Both the position numbers and the translations under genes were made by a program. The notes under the pieces were generated by a model. That model did no database searches and was not told where the DNA came from. It saw only the letters and a list, made by a program, of their open reading frames with translations. 64,000 nt of DNA from Pseudarthrobacter defluvii (lineage in GTDB: Bacteria > Actinomycetota > Actinomycetes > Actinomycetales > Micrococcaceae). The stretch is from NCBI RefSeq assembly GCF_030816725.1, contig NZ_JAUSYG010000001.1, positions 3,658,001 through 3,722,000 on the forward strand, in the 5' to 3' direction. Shown piece by piece: positions 42,984-52,022 of this stretch (its first letter is position 1; every line of letters begins with the position of its first letter).

Positions 42984-43895
42984 ATGGGCAGCACAAAGAC
43001 TGTTGTAGTGGCAGGGGCTTCCGGCTTCATCGGAACCTACCTTCGCCGCCGTTTCCTGGAGGACGGCTGGACAGTGCGCACCATAGGACGCAAGGGAACG
43101 GGCGGTTCCGCGGCCGCATGGGATGACGACGACGGAATGGTCCGGGTGCTCAACGGCGCGGACCTGGTGGTGAACCTCGCCGGACGCTCCGTCTCGTGCC
43201 GGTACAACCAGCGGAACAAGGCGCTGATCATGGACTCGCGGGCGGCCACTACCCAGGTACTCGGGCGGGCCATCGCGCAGTGCCAGGTGCCGCCGTCGAC
43301 CTGGCTGAATGCCAGCACCGGCACCATCTACCGGGACGCACGCGACCGCCCCCAGTCCGAAGCCGACGGCGATCTCGGCACCGGGTTCTCCGTGGACGTG
43401 GCCAAAGCGTGGGAGGCCGCCCTCGCAGCGGCCACCACGCCGGCCACCCGGAAGATCCCGCTGCGGATAGCCATCGTGTTGGGCCGCGGCGGCGGCGCGC
43501 TGGCGCCGTTCGCCAACCTCGCGCGGCTGGGCCTGGGCGGCCACATGGGCGACGGCAGGCAGAAGTTCAGCTGGATCCACGTGGAGGACCTGTACCGCAG
43601 CATCCGCTTCCTGCATGCGCGGACCGATATCACCGGACCCGTTAATGTGGCCTCGCCCGATGTGGTCAGCAACCAGGAGATGATGCGCCTGGTGCGGCGG
43701 GCCTACGGCGCCCGCTTCGGACTCCCCACCCCTGCGTGGCTCCTGCGTGCCGGGGCCGTCCTGATCCGCACCGAGGTCGAGCTCGTCTTGAAGAGCCGGT
43801 GGGTCCAGCCGCAGAAACTCCTGGACGCGGGCTTTGTCTACAGCCAACCGGAGCTTGGGCGGGCCCTGCTGCAGATCGCCAAGGGCCGGGAATGA
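42984..43895 (+). CDS. TIGR01777-type NAD-dependent epimerase with DUF1731
   Basis: A 303-residue SDR-superfamily protein. The dinucleotide motif is VVVAGASGFIGTYLRRRFLE. Other signs are LVVNLAGRSVSCRYNQRNKA, LNASTGTIYRDARDR, FSWIHVEDLYRSIRFLHA, and a C-terminal DUF1731-like region (PTPAWLLRAGAVLIRTE). Substrate unknown. The start follows GGGGGAAAAG; a TTG 12 bases earlier is possible. It lies in a TetR-epimerase-membrane protein operon, its stop overlapping the next start by ATGA. Confidence 0.85.
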   Translation: MGSTKTVVVAGASGFIGTYLRRRFLEDGWTVRTIGRKGTGGSAAAWDDDDGMVRVLNGADLVVNLAGRSVSCRYNQRNKALIMDSRAATTQVLGRAIAQCQVPPSTWLNASTGTIYRDARDRPQSEADGDLGTGFSVDVAKAWEAALAAATTPATRKIPLRIAIVLGRGGGALAPFANLARLGLGGHMGDGRQKFSWIHVEDLYRSIRFLHARTDITGPVNVASPDVVSNQEMMRLVRRAYGARFGLPTPAWLLRAGAVLIRTEVELVLKSRWVQPQKLLDAGFVYSQPELGRALLQIAKGRE

Positions 43896-44299
43896 GCCGC
43901 GCGCTCCGCGTTACCTTCGGTCCCGGCGCTTTCCTTCCGGGCGCGTTCCTCACGGTCCTGGTCTTCGGGTTTCCCCTGGGCTTCCCCGGCTATATCTACG
44001 GAACGCTCTCCGCACTGTTTCTGGGCATGCCCCTGGCGCTGGCCACCGGAGTCTGCATGCGTCCGGTGCGGAACCAGGCCCTTCATATCCTCGCCATCGG
44101 CTGTGCCGGGCTGGTAACCGGAGTCATCACTCTCATGTTCATCACGGGCAGCCACTGGGCCTCGATGTGGGGCACGGTCCTGTGGACAGGATTCTGCGCA
44201 GCCCTGGGGCGTGCAGCCGTGGTCGGTCTAGTCTGCACTCACGATGCTGGCGGGGCCCAGTGCAAAGGGGTGCCCGAACCTGCTCCGCTGGAACCCTGA
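43892..44299 (+). CDS. Small membrane protein of unknown function
   Basis: A 135-residue protein with about four helices: GAFLTVLVFGFPLGFPGYIY, LSALFLGMPLALATGV, LHILAIGCAGLVTGVITLMF and a last one near WGTVLWTGFCAALG. There is no recognisable family. The start overlaps the epimerase stop by 4 bases (ATGA), so it is translationally coupled as third gene of the TetR operon. It probably acts with, or is controlled like, the epimerase. Confidence 0.65.
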   Translation: MSRALRVTFGPGAFLPGAFLTVLVFGFPLGFPGYIYGTLSALFLGMPLALATGVCMRPVRNQALHILAIGCAGLVTGVITLMFITGSHWASMWGTVLWTGFCAALGRAAVVGLVCTHDAGGAQCKGVPEPAPLEP

Positions 44300-44372
44300 C
44301 CATACGGCGTCCCGCAGCCGCTGTACGTCACCACATGGAAAGCGCACGACGGCGGGTGGCAGGATGGGGTGC

Positions 44373-45230
44373 ATGACTTCCGTTTCCCCTGAAGCAACGC
44401 TGCCCGCCGCAAGTCCCGCCGTCGTCCTCACCATCGCCGGCTCCGAAGCGACTGGTGGCGCCGGCGCGCAGGCCGACCTGAAGACCTTCCAGGAACTGGG
44501 CGTCTTCGGCATCGCCAACCTCACCTGCATCGTGTCCTTCGACCCCAAGGACAGCTGGAACCACCGTTTCGTGCCGGTGGACCAGCAGGTGATCGCGGAC
44601 CAGTTGGAGGCGACGACGGCGGCGTACGGCCCGGCGTCCGGCGCCCCTTCCGCCCTCGACACGGTGAAGATCGGCATGCTGGGCAGCCCGGCCACCATCA
44701 ATACCGTGGCCGGCGCCCTGCAGGAGAACAGCTTCGCCAACGTTGTCCTCGACCCGGTGCTGATCTGCAAGGGCCAGGAGCCCGGCCACGCGCTGGACAC
44801 GGACCAGGCCCTGAAAGCCCAGATCCTGCCGCTGGCCACGTTCGTCACACCAAACCACTTTGAGGCGGAGTCGTTGTCCGGCCTGGAGATCACGGATGTC
44901 GAGTCGCTGAAGGCCGCTGCCGTCCGCATCCACGAGCTCAGCGGCGCAGCTGTGCTCGCCAAGGGCGGGGTGCGGCTGGAAGGCCCGGACGCCGTCGACG
45001 TTTTCTATGACGGCGAGACACTCGAAGTCCTGAGTGCCCCGAAGGTGGGCGAGGTGGCAGTTTCCGGCGCCGGCTGCTCACTCGCCGCCGCCGTGACGGC
45101 GGAACTCGCCAAGGGGGCCACGCCGCTGGACGCAGCCCGGACCGCCAAGGAGTTCGTCACCGCCGGCATCCGCAACCGCGTTGCCTCCGGCGCCCCCTTC
45201 GATGCCCTGTGGCAGGGCGGCGCCCGCTAA
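44373..45230 (+). CDS. PdxK/ThiD-like hydroxymethylpyrimidine or pyridoxal kinase
   Basis: A 285-residue ribokinase-fold kinase that phosphorylates pyridoxal-like or hydroxymethylpyrimidine substrates. Markers are LTIAGSEATGGAGAQADLKT, FQELGVFGIANLTCIV, VLDPVLICKGQE, VTPNHFEAESLSG and the anion hole VSGAGCSLAAAV. The GAGC cysteine and the relaxed GSEATGGAG motif resemble the B. subtilis PdxK/ThiD2-like branch more than classical ThiD, so pyridoxal may be the main substrate. AGGATGGGGTGC precedes the ATG. A strong terminator follows. Confidence 0.82.
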   Translation: MTSVSPEATLPAASPAVVLTIAGSEATGGAGAQADLKTFQELGVFGIANLTCIVSFDPKDSWNHRFVPVDQQVIADQLEATTAAYGPASGAPSALDTVKIGMLGSPATINTVAGALQENSFANVVLDPVLICKGQEPGHALDTDQALKAQILPLATFVTPNHFEAESLSGLEITDVESLKAAAVRIHELSGAAVLAKGGVRLEGPDAVDVFYDGETLEVLSAPKVGEVAVSGAGCSLAAAVTAELAKGATPLDAARTAKEFVTAGIRNRVASGAPFDALWQGGAR

Positions 45231-45257
45231 CCTCACACGCCATCACTTTTCGCACGA

Positions 45258-45303
45258 AAACCCGGAACGCGTCTGCAGTTACTGCGGACGCGTTCCTGGT
45301 TTA
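45258..45303. terminator. Terminator between convergent kinase and poxB genes
   Basis: A stem of about 16 pairs (GGAACGCGTCTGCAGT at 45264-45279 with 45281-45296, one G-T) is extended by AAACC/GGTTT. A run of T follows on the plus strand. Confidence 0.75.
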
Positions 45304-45337
45304 AGGGCGTTAGCTGATGGCGCGTGTGGGAAGGAGA

Positions 45338-47086
45338 CTAGCGCCGGGGGATGTTGCGCAGGTTGCTGCGGGCCATGCTCACGGCCTCCCCCGCCCCGCG
45401 GTTCAGGACCACCTTGGACATCGCGGTGGCGAATCCAATCACCTGCGAACCGGAAATCTTGGGCGGGATGGACAGCGCGTTGGGGTCGGTGATGAGCTCC
45501 ACCAGTGACGGGCCGGGGTGCGCAAATGCTTCCCGGTACGCCGCCTCGATCTGGGTGGGGTCCGTGACCCGTACGGCGTGGAAGCCGAGAGCCTTGGCCA
45601 CGGCCGCGTAGTTGGCGTCCGGCACGTCCACGCCGAAGTCGGGCAGTCCGTCCACCAGCATCTCGAGCTTCACCATGCCAAGGGTGGAGTTGTTGAACAC
45701 CACCACGTTCACCGGCAGCTTGTACGCGGTGGCGGTGATGAGCTCGCCGAGCAGCATGGACAGCCCGCCGTCGCCGGAGACGGAGATGACCTGGCGCCCC
45801 GGATAAGCCAACTGCGCCCCGATGGCGTGCGGGAGCGCGTTCGCCATCGAGCCGTGCAGGAAGGACCCGATCAGCCGGCGGGTGCCCAGCGGGTTGATGT
45901 AGCGCGCGGTCCAGACGTTGCACATGCCGGTGTCCGCGGTAAAGATGGCATCCTCCGCGGCCACCTGGTCCAGCAGTGACGCCGCATACTCCGGGTGGAT
46001 GGGCTGCTTCTTCTCCACCTTGCGCGTGTAGGCGCCCACGGCCTTGTTCATGAGCCGGTCGTGCTTCTTGAGCATCTGGTCCAGGAACCGGCGGCTCTTC
46101 TTGGCCTTCACCAGCGGGATCAGCGCACGCAGGGTGGGCAGCACGTCCCCGTGGACGGCAATGTCGACGTCGGTCCGGCGGCCCAGGCGCTCCGGCGCAC
46201 GGTCCACCTGGGCGGTGCGGGTGTCCGGGAGGAACTGGTCGTACGGGAAGTCGGTGCCCAGGAGAATCAGCAGGTCTGCGTCCTCAATCCCCTCCGCCGC
46301 GGCCCCGTATCCCAGCAGGCCCGTCATGCCGATATCGAACGGATTGTCGTACTGGACAAAGTCCTTGCCGCGCAGCGAGTGCCCCACCGGCGCCTTGGCC
46401 AGTTCCGCGAGCGCCATCAGCTCACTGTGCGCGCCCTCAACGCCGGCACCGGCGAAGATGGCCACCTTGCCGGCGTCGTTGATCGCGTCGGCAAGCGCCT
46501 GGACGCTTGCAGGGTCCGGGACCAGGGATGCCGGACGGAAAGTGGCCGGCGCAGGTGTGGGGACAACGGCCTCCAGCCCGGCGACGTCACCGGGCAGGGT
46601 CACGACGGCGACTCCCCCAAGTCCCAGCGCATGCTGGATGGCGCTGTGCATCACCCGCGGCGCCTGCTCGGCGGTGCTGACCAATTCGGAGTACACAGAG
46701 CACTCGTTGAAGAGCCGGTCCGGGTGGGTCTCCTGGAAAAAGGTGGTGCCGATCTGCTTGCTGGGGATGTGCGAGGCGATGGCCAGCACGGGCGCCCCGG
46801 AGCGGTTGGCGTCGTAAAGGCCGTTGATCAGGTGCAGGTTGCCGGGGCCGCAGGAGCCCGCGCATACAGCCAGCCTGCCGGTGAGCTGCGCTTCGGCGGC
46901 CGCGGCCAGGGCTGCCGCCTCCTCGTGCCGGACATGGATCCAGTCGATGCCGCCCTTCGCGGAGCCTCCCGTCTGGCGGACGGCGTCCACAATCGGGTTG
47001 AGGCTGTCGCCCACGATTCCGTAAATCCGCTGCACGCCGGCAGCCTGGAGTTGTTCGATGAGCTGGGTGGCAAGTTCCTTGGCCAT
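45338..47086 (-). CDS. poxB: Pyruvate dehydrogenase (quinone), PoxB type
   Basis: Decarboxylates pyruvate to acetate and passes electrons through FAD to quinone. The 582-residue protein has the three-domain ThDP-enzyme layout: catalytic Glu in RHEEAAALAAAAEAQLTG, a central FAD-binding domain (IFAGAGVEGAHSELMALAEL), and ThDP motif SGDGGLSMLLGELITATAYK followed by NN. The C-terminus is short compared with the membrane-binding tail of E. coli PoxB, but ends in a basic segment. The ATG at 47086 follows GGGAG; a 27-codon extension is unlikely. Acetate made here could be reclaimed via aceA and aceB in the same window. Confidence 0.93.
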   Translation of the reverse strand: MAKELATQLIEQLQAAGVQRIYGIVGDSLNPIVDAVRQTGGSAKGGIDWIHVRHEEAAALAAAAEAQLTGRLAVCAGSCGPGNLHLINGLYDANRSGAPVLAIASHIPSKQIGTTFFQETHPDRLFNECSVYSELVSTAEQAPRVMHSAIQHALGLGGVAVVTLPGDVAGLEAVVPTPAPATFRPASLVPDPASVQALADAINDAGKVAIFAGAGVEGAHSELMALAELAKAPVGHSLRGKDFVQYDNPFDIGMTGLLGYGAAAEGIEDADLLILLGTDFPYDQFLPDTRTAQVDRAPERLGRRTDVDIAVHGDVLPTLRALIPLVKAKKSRRFLDQMLKKHDRLMNKAVGAYTRKVEKKQPIHPEYAASLLDQVAAEDAIFTADTGMCNVWTARYINPLGTRRLIGSFLHGSMANALPHAIGAQLAYPGRQVISVSGDGGLSMLLGELITATAYKLPVNVVVFNNSTLGMVKLEMLVDGLPDFGVDVPDANYAAVAKALGFHAVRVTDPTQIEAAYREAFAHPGPSLVELITDPNALSIPPKISGSQVIGFATAMSKVVLNRGAGEAVSMARSNLRNIPRR

Positions 47087-47183
47087 GGGTGCAGACTCCC
47101 GCGTTTGTTGTGGTGTTCTGACATGGCCAATATAGTCCGCCCGCCTTGGCGGCACTTGGGCGCGCAATCAGCACCCCGGACAA

Positions 47184-47231
47184 AAGGAGGCGTACGACGG
47201 CGGCCTGGCAGCCGCCGTCGTACGCCTCCTT
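47184..47231. terminator. Bidirectional terminator hairpin
   Basis: A stem of about 21 pairs (47184-47204 with 47211-47231) has a 6-base loop CTGGCA. Its core TACGACGGCGGC resembles the stems at 4327 and 9025. It lies 30 bases past the end of the minus-strand MHS transporter gene and 98 bases upstream of the poxB start. Confidence 0.8.
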
Positions 47232-47260
47232 GGTAAACAAGCGCCTAGGTGCCCTGGGGA

Positions 47261-48652
47261 CTAAACGCCGAGGGAATCCTTGTCCTTGTCGCCCTTGGGC
47301 GCCTGCTCCCAGGCGTGGCCCTGTTCGTCGTCCAGGTGCGTGGTCTTCTTGTTCTTCAGCGCGAAGATGTAGACCACCAGCGAAATGGCGATCGCGACAG
47401 TGACGTAGGTGAAGAACAGGTCCTCCCGCTCCGCCTTCTGGAACGCGGCGCCGATCAGCGGCACGGTGCCACCAAAGAGCGAGTTGGCGATGGCGTAGCC
47501 CAGGCCCACGCCCAGCGCACGGATGGAGGCCGGGAAGAGTTCTGCCTTCACCAGGGCGTTGATGGAGGTGTAGCCACCAACGATCAGCAGGCCGCCCATC
47601 ATCAGCAGGAACGCGGTGAACGGGTTCTTGGTGCCGGCCAGGGTGGACAGCAGCGGCCAGGTGAACAGCACGCCGGTGACGCCGAACCAGAGCAGCAGGG
47701 GCTTGCGGCCCACCTTGTCCGAGATGATGCCGTAGACGGGCTGCAGCAGCATGAAGATGAACAGCGCCCAGAAGTTGATCACGGAGGTGTCAGTCTTGGC
47801 GATGCCGGAGGTATCGTTCATGAACTTCAGGATGAAGTTGGTGTAGGTGTAGAAGGCCACGGTGCCGCCCAGGGTGATGCCGATGCAGACCAGCAGCGGC
47901 TTCCAGTAGCTCGTGAACAGCAGTTTCATGGTGCCCGGCTGGGCCTGTCCGGCAACCGCGGGAGTCTTGGCGGCTTCGATCTGCTCTGCGGAAACGGTCT
48001 CCTCCATGGAGCGCCGCAGCCACAGCACCACCAGGGCAGCCACGCCGCCAATGGCAAACGGGATCCGCCAGCCCCACTCGCCCAGGTCGCCCTTGGGCAT
48101 GACGTTCTGCAGGATCACCAGGACCAGCAGGGCCAGCATCTGGCCGCCGATCAGGGTGACGTACTGGAAGCTGGAGAAGAAGCCGCGGCGCTTGCTGGTT
48201 GCTGCCTCGGACATGTAGGTGGCACTGGTGCCGTACTCGCCGCCGACGGAGAAGCCCTGGATCACGCGGACGATGACCAGCAGGATCATGGCCCACAGGC
48301 CGATTTGCTGCTGCGTGGGCAGGATGGCGATGGCGAAGGAGCCGGCGGACATCAAGGTCACGCTGAGGGTCAGGGCGGCCTTGCGTCCCTTGCGGTCCGC
48401 GTACCGGCCGAAGAACCAGGCACCGATGGGGCGCATCAGGAACGACGTCGAGAAGACCGCCATCGCCTCGAGGCCGGCTTGCAGGTCGTCCTTGGAATTG
48501 AAGAAGTGCGACTGGAAATAAGCGGCAAAGACCGTGTAGACGTAGAGGTCGTACCACTCCACGAGGTTGCCGGCCGAGCCTTTGAGGATGTTGCCCACCG
48601 CCCGACGGGTCTGGGCTGCCTCCGTGCGGGGCGCGGTATGTTGGGTGCTCAT
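47261..48652 (-). CDS. MHS family MFS transporter (dicarboxylate-type)
   Basis: A 463-residue proton symporter with 12 helices, of the metabolite:H+ symporter family (KgtP/ShiA-like). Signatures: GNLVEWYDLYVYTVFAAYFQ at the N-terminus, the loop GRYADRKGRKAAL, GFSVGGEYGTSATYMSEAAT, and the mid-protein RRSMEETVSAEQIEAAK. The resemblance is to alpha-ketoglutarate-type carriers, but the substrate is inference. AAGGAG precedes ATG by about 10 bases. It is divergent from the response regulator gene over 228 bases containing a repeat at 48749, which suggests control by that system. Confidence 0.88.
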   Translation of the reverse strand: MSTQHTAPRTEAAQTRRAVGNILKGSAGNLVEWYDLYVYTVFAAYFQSHFFNSKDDLQAGLEAMAVFSTSFLMRPIGAWFFGRYADRKGRKAALTLSVTLMSAGSFAIAILPTQQQIGLWAMILLVIVRVIQGFSVGGEYGTSATYMSEAATSKRRGFFSSFQYVTLIGGQMLALLVLVILQNVMPKGDLGEWGWRIPFAIGGVAALVVLWLRRSMEETVSAEQIEAAKTPAVAGQAQPGTMKLLFTSYWKPLLVCIGITLGGTVAFYTYTNFILKFMNDTSGIAKTDTSVINFWALFIFMLLQPVYGIISDKVGRKPLLLWFGVTGVLFTWPLLSTLAGTKNPFTAFLLMMGGLLIVGGYTSINALVKAELFPASIRALGVGLGYAIANSLFGGTVPLIGAAFQKAEREDLFFTYVTVAIAISLVVYIFALKNKKTTHLDDEQGHAWEQAPKGDKDKDSLGV

Positions 48653-48748
48653 CGGTGAGTTTCTCCTTGTGGTGACTTCGGCCTCCAACGCCGGAGGGCC
48701 TCATCCAAGGTATGGGTGATCCACCGCACAACCAACGTGGCGGGGCAT

Positions 48749-48765
48749 TTCCTAACACTTCCTTA
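48749..48765. promoter_or_regulatory. Possible response-regulator binding repeat
   Basis: Near-identical direct repeats TTCCTAA (48749-48755) and TTCCTTA (48759-48765) are 10 bases apart, one helical turn. OmpR/TctD-type regulators typically bind this spacing. The same stretch also holds an inverted CCTAA-N6-TTAGG. It lies between the divergent transporter and two-component genes. Confidence 0.4.
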
Positions 48766-48880
48766 GGTTTTGTGCTGCCATTCCTGTACCGCCCGCTGTG
48801 GAGTGAAACCTTCCTGCAGGCGGTAGTCTCCAAAGGCGGGGGATGATCCGGACACCGCAAAAACAGCAAGGAAGATGGCA

Positions 48881-49552
48881 ATGGACGTGCTGATCGTCGA
48901 GGACGACGACGCCATGGCCGGTGCCCTCACCGCCGCCGTCGAAAGCGCGGGGCACCACGCGCAGCGGCTTGCCCGCGGCGCCGACGCGCTGCTCTCCCAC
49001 CGGAACTTCCAGGTGATCCTCCTGGACCTGGGGCTGCCGGACATGGACGGGCTGGAGGTGCTGCGCAAGCTCCGGCAGGTGACCGACATTCCCATCCTCA
49101 TCCTGACCGCCCGCGACGACGAACGCAGCGTGGTCCTCGGGCTCCGGTCCGGCGCCGACGACTACCTGGTCAAGCCGGTCAAGCTGGTGGAACTGCTGGC
49201 ACGGATCGAAGCCGTGACCCGGCGCACGGGGCGCGTGAGCGGCATCCCGCAGGAGGACGTCATCGTGCTGGACGACCTGGCCATCGACCTGAACCGGCGG
49301 ACGGCCGCCAAAGCAGGCCTTCCGCTCCCCCTGACCGCCACGGAATTCGAACTCCTCGCGCTGCTGGCACGCCATGCCGGCTCGGTGGTCACCCGGGAAC
49401 AGATCCTGGACGCCCTGTGGGGTGACGCCTTCCTGGCGTCCTCCCGGTCGCTGGACGTCCACCTCACCGGGCTGCGGGCGAAGCTGCAGAAGCCCGGGTT
49501 CATCATCAACGTCCGCGGGGTGGGCTACCGGGTGGAGGCGGCCGGCGCATGA
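48881..49552 (+). CDS. Response regulator, OmpR family (TctD-like)
   Basis: A 223-residue regulator. The receiver domain starts MDVLIVEDDDAMAGALTAAV; the phospho-acceptor Asp is in VILLDLGLPDMDGLEVL (about residue 50), with Lys in DDYLVKPVKLVEL. The winged-helix domain includes LTATEFELLALLARHAGSVV and the recognition region SRSLDVHLTGLRAKL. ATG at 48881 is preferred over one two codons earlier because AAGGAAG lies at a better distance. It overlaps the kinase gene (ATGA). TctD-like regulators often control tricarboxylate uptake, in line with the divergent carrier. Confidence 0.92.
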   Translation: MDVLIVEDDDAMAGALTAAVESAGHHAQRLARGADALLSHRNFQVILLDLGLPDMDGLEVLRKLRQVTDIPILILTARDDERSVVLGLRSGADDYLVKPVKLVELLARIEAVTRRTGRVSGIPQEDVIVLDDLAIDLNRRTAAKAGLPLPLTATEFELLALLARHAGSVVTREQILDALWGDAFLASSRSLDVHLTGLRAKLQKPGFIINVRGVGYRVEAAGA

Positions 49553-51000
49553 GGCTGCGGGTGCTGGGCGTCCTCAGCGTGCTCTGCCTGGTGGTGGTCT
49601 TCCTGATTTCGGGCACCATCCTCACCTCCGCGTCCCGCGAGCTGACCCAGGAACTGCAGATCAACCGGGCAGCGTCCCTGAACCGACTGGCCCAGGTGGC
49701 GTTTGACGCAGCGGGCGACGGCGACACCGTGCGCCTGCAGCGGGAAATGGACACGTACTCCGGGCTTTACGGCGAGGGCATCGTGGTCCGCGTGCAGGAG
49801 GACACCTTGGAGTCCGGAGGCCTGTCCGCCAGCCGCGCAGACGTGCAGAATGCCTTGTCCCTGGCCAGGCTCAACGTGAGCGGCACGTCGCTGGAACCGC
49901 TGGAATTTTTTGGCTCCGGTCCCCGCGTCATCTTCCGCCCCTTCGGCAGTGCAAGCCAGGTCCTGGGCGCGGTGGTCCTGGATGTCCATGCGGACACGGC
50001 GCAGCAGAAGCTGCGCGAACGCTGGCTTGGAGTGGGCCTCGCCGCGCTGGCGCTGGCCGCCGTACTCCTGGTGGGGGCGGCCCGGGTGACCGGCTGGGTC
50101 CTGCGGCCCGTTCTGCGGCTGGATTCTGCGGTGCGTGAGCTGGAGCGGACCGGGCGCATGGAACGCCTCCCGGAGGACGGGCCGCCGGAGCTGCGGGAAC
50201 TGGGCCGGTCCTTCACGGCCATGGCCCGGACCGTGAGCGCCAGCATGGCGGCGCAGCGCCAGCTGATCGCGGACACGTCGCACCAGCTGAGGAACCCGGT
50301 GGGGGCGCTCCGTCTGCGGCTGGACCTGCTGCAGCTCGAACTGAAGACGGCCCGCGAACACGATGCCGCTGAACGGGCCATGGCGGAGCTGGACCGCGTG
50401 GAGGAGATCCTGGACGGGGTGCTGAAGCTTGCGGCCGCGGAGCACCGCGCGTCCGAAGGGTACCTGCGGGCGGCCGGCAGCCCGGGCGAGGCTTCGCCCG
50501 CGGAACCGGTGGACCCTTTCCCCATCCTCCAGGGCGAAATTGAACGGGCGGCGCCGCTGGCCGAACAGGCCGGCTGCAAACTGGTCCTTTCCGGCCCGCC
50601 GCAGCCGCCGGTGCTGGTTGCCTGCCACCCGGCAGAACTGGCCCAGATGGCCGGTGAACTCCTCAACAACGCCATTAAATATGCGCCAGGTGCCACGGTG
50701 ACGGCGGCAGTCCGGCTGGAGCAGGACGTTGTGGTGGTGGAAATTTACGACGACGGCCCCGGGCTTTCCGCCGCAGAGCGCACCTCGGCTGCCACCAGGT
50801 TCTGGCGGTCCCCCCGGCATGCCGCCGTGCCGGGGACCGGGCTCGGCATGACCATCGTCGGTGAGCTTGCCGCCGCCAACGGCGGACGGCTGGTGCTGGC
50901 CGAAACGGCCCCGCACGGGCTGTCAGCAAGGATCGAGTTTCCTGTTCCACCAGCAGGCCAGATGGCGTCCGAATCCAGCGGGGGCGGTGCTCGTGCCTGA
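49549..51000 (+). CDS. Sensor histidine kinase (TctE-like)
   Basis: A 483-residue membrane kinase. One N-terminal helix (VLGVLSVLCLVVVFLISGTI), an extracytoplasmic region of about 120 residues, and a second helix (WLGVGLAALALAAVLLVGAA) are followed by a HAMP-like stretch. Then come the dimerisation/phospho-acceptor box LIADTSHQLRNPVGALRLRL (about residue 245) and the ATPase motifs GELLNNAIKYA and GTGLGMTIVGELAAANGG. The extracytoplasmic part probably senses a small organic acid, directly or through the TAXI protein encoded next. Start and end both overlap neighbouring genes, so three proteins are made together. Confidence 0.92.
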   Translation: MRLRVLGVLSVLCLVVVFLISGTILTSASRELTQELQINRAASLNRLAQVAFDAAGDGDTVRLQREMDTYSGLYGEGIVVRVQEDTLESGGLSASRADVQNALSLARLNVSGTSLEPLEFFGSGPRVIFRPFGSASQVLGAVVLDVHADTAQQKLRERWLGVGLAALALAAVLLVGAARVTGWVLRPVLRLDSAVRELERTGRMERLPEDGPPELRELGRSFTAMARTVSASMAAQRQLIADTSHQLRNPVGALRLRLDLLQLELKTAREHDAAERAMAELDRVEEILDGVLKLAAAEHRASEGYLRAAGSPGEASPAEPVDPFPILQGEIERAAPLAEQAGCKLVLSGPPQPPVLVACHPAELAQMAGELLNNAIKYAPGATVTAAVRLEQDVVVVEIYDDGPGLSAAERTSAATRFWRSPRHAAVPGTGLGMTIVGELAAANGGRLVLAETAPHGLSARIEFPVPPAGQMASESSGGGARA

Positions 51001-52018
51001 AACCGGTGCCCCTTGCAGCCCTTTGTCGCTACCGCCGCGACGGTCCGTGCTGAAGTCAGCCTTCGCCGTCGGACTCGCAGCGTTGCTGCCGCCTTCCCTC
51101 AGTTCCTGTACCGGGAGTGACCGCCCGGAGAACCTGGTTGTGGCCGGCGGTGAACCGGGCGGGTTCTACCTGGAGTTCTCAACGCTGCTGGCCGCCGCGC
51201 TGGAACGCCATGGCGTTGCAGCCCATGCCCGGGCGGTGGCCACGGGCGGAAGTCTGGACAACATCGCTGAACTGCGCGCCGGGCGGGCTGCCTTTGCCGT
51301 GGCCCTGGCTGATGCTGCCGGCCAGGCGGGCGGGGACGGTGCCGGCGGGGACAACGCTGAAATTTCCGCCATCGGGAAGGTGTACGAGAACTACGTCCAC
51401 TGCGTGGTGCGGAAGGACAGCGGCATCCGGGATATTTCAGGGCTGACGGGGCGCCGGGTTGCTGTAGGGCAGCCCGGATCCGGGACGTCGCTCACCACTC
51501 CCCGGCTGCTCGAAGCTGCGGGGCTGGGCACCTCAGCGGATGCCGCTGCGCCCTCCGCCGGAACTGCCGCCGTCGAGAACCTTGGCCTGAATGACGGCAT
51601 CGCCGCGCTGAAGGCGGGGACCGTGGATGCCCTGTTCTGGTCCGGCGGGGTGCCGACGGCTGCCATCGCCGCGGCCCAGCAGGAAGTGGCGCTGGGACTC
51701 CTGGACCTGTCGGGCCTGCTGCCGGAACTGCGGCGGCGGTTTGGCGGCATATACGACCGCGTCCTCATTCCGGAAGGCAGCTACCCCGGAATTCCGGCGG
51801 TGTGGACTGTGGGCGCCCCCAACCTGCTCCTGTGCCGCCGGGACCTGGACAACGGCACTGTCGAGCGGACGGTGCAGCTGCTGGTGCATTCGGCCGCCGA
51901 ACTCATCCCCCAGTCCACCCTGGGAGTGCAGTTCCTCAGCGCGGAAAGCCTCATCAACACCGCTGGCGTCCCCCTGCACCCCGCGGCCGCGGACGCCTAC
52001 CGGGCCCTGCACGGCTGA
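50993..52018 (+). CDS. TAXI family solute-binding lipoprotein
   Basis: A 341-residue TRAP-associated extracytoplasmic immunogenic (TAXI) family protein that binds carboxylates such as glutamate or 2-oxoglutarate. The signal begins PRRSVLKSAFAVGLAALLPP and ends in lipobox LSSC, with a possible twin-arginine pair. Family blocks: VVAGGEPGGFYLEFSTLLAA, VGQPGSGTSLTTPRLLEAAG and DALFWSGGVPTAAIAAAQQE. TAXI genes usually sit with fused TRAP membrane genes; here none is visible, and the gene overlaps the histidine kinase by 8 bases, so it may be a sensory partner. GTG at 50987 is an alternative start. Confidence 0.87.
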   Translation: MPETGAPCSPLSLPPRRSVLKSAFAVGLAALLPPSLSSCTGSDRPENLVVAGGEPGGFYLEFSTLLAAALERHGVAAHARAVATGGSLDNIAELRAGRAAFAVALADAAGQAGGDGAGGDNAEISAIGKVYENYVHCVVRKDSGIRDISGLTGRRVAVGQPGSGTSLTTPRLLEAAGLGTSADAAAPSAGTAAVENLGLNDGIAALKAGTVDALFWSGGVPTAAIAAAQQEVALGLLDLSGLLPELRRRFGGIYDRVLIPEGSYPGIPAVWTVGAPNLLLCRRDLDNGTVERTVQLLVHSAAELIPQSTLGVQFLSAESLINTAGVPLHPAAADAYRALHG

Positions 52019-52022
52019 CCCA

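Noticed and set aside
45241..45250. CATCACTTTT resembling the arm of the palindrome family at 25821 and 55774
   Set aside because: Only ten bases match and there is no inverted partner; the nearby terminator is of unrelated sequence.
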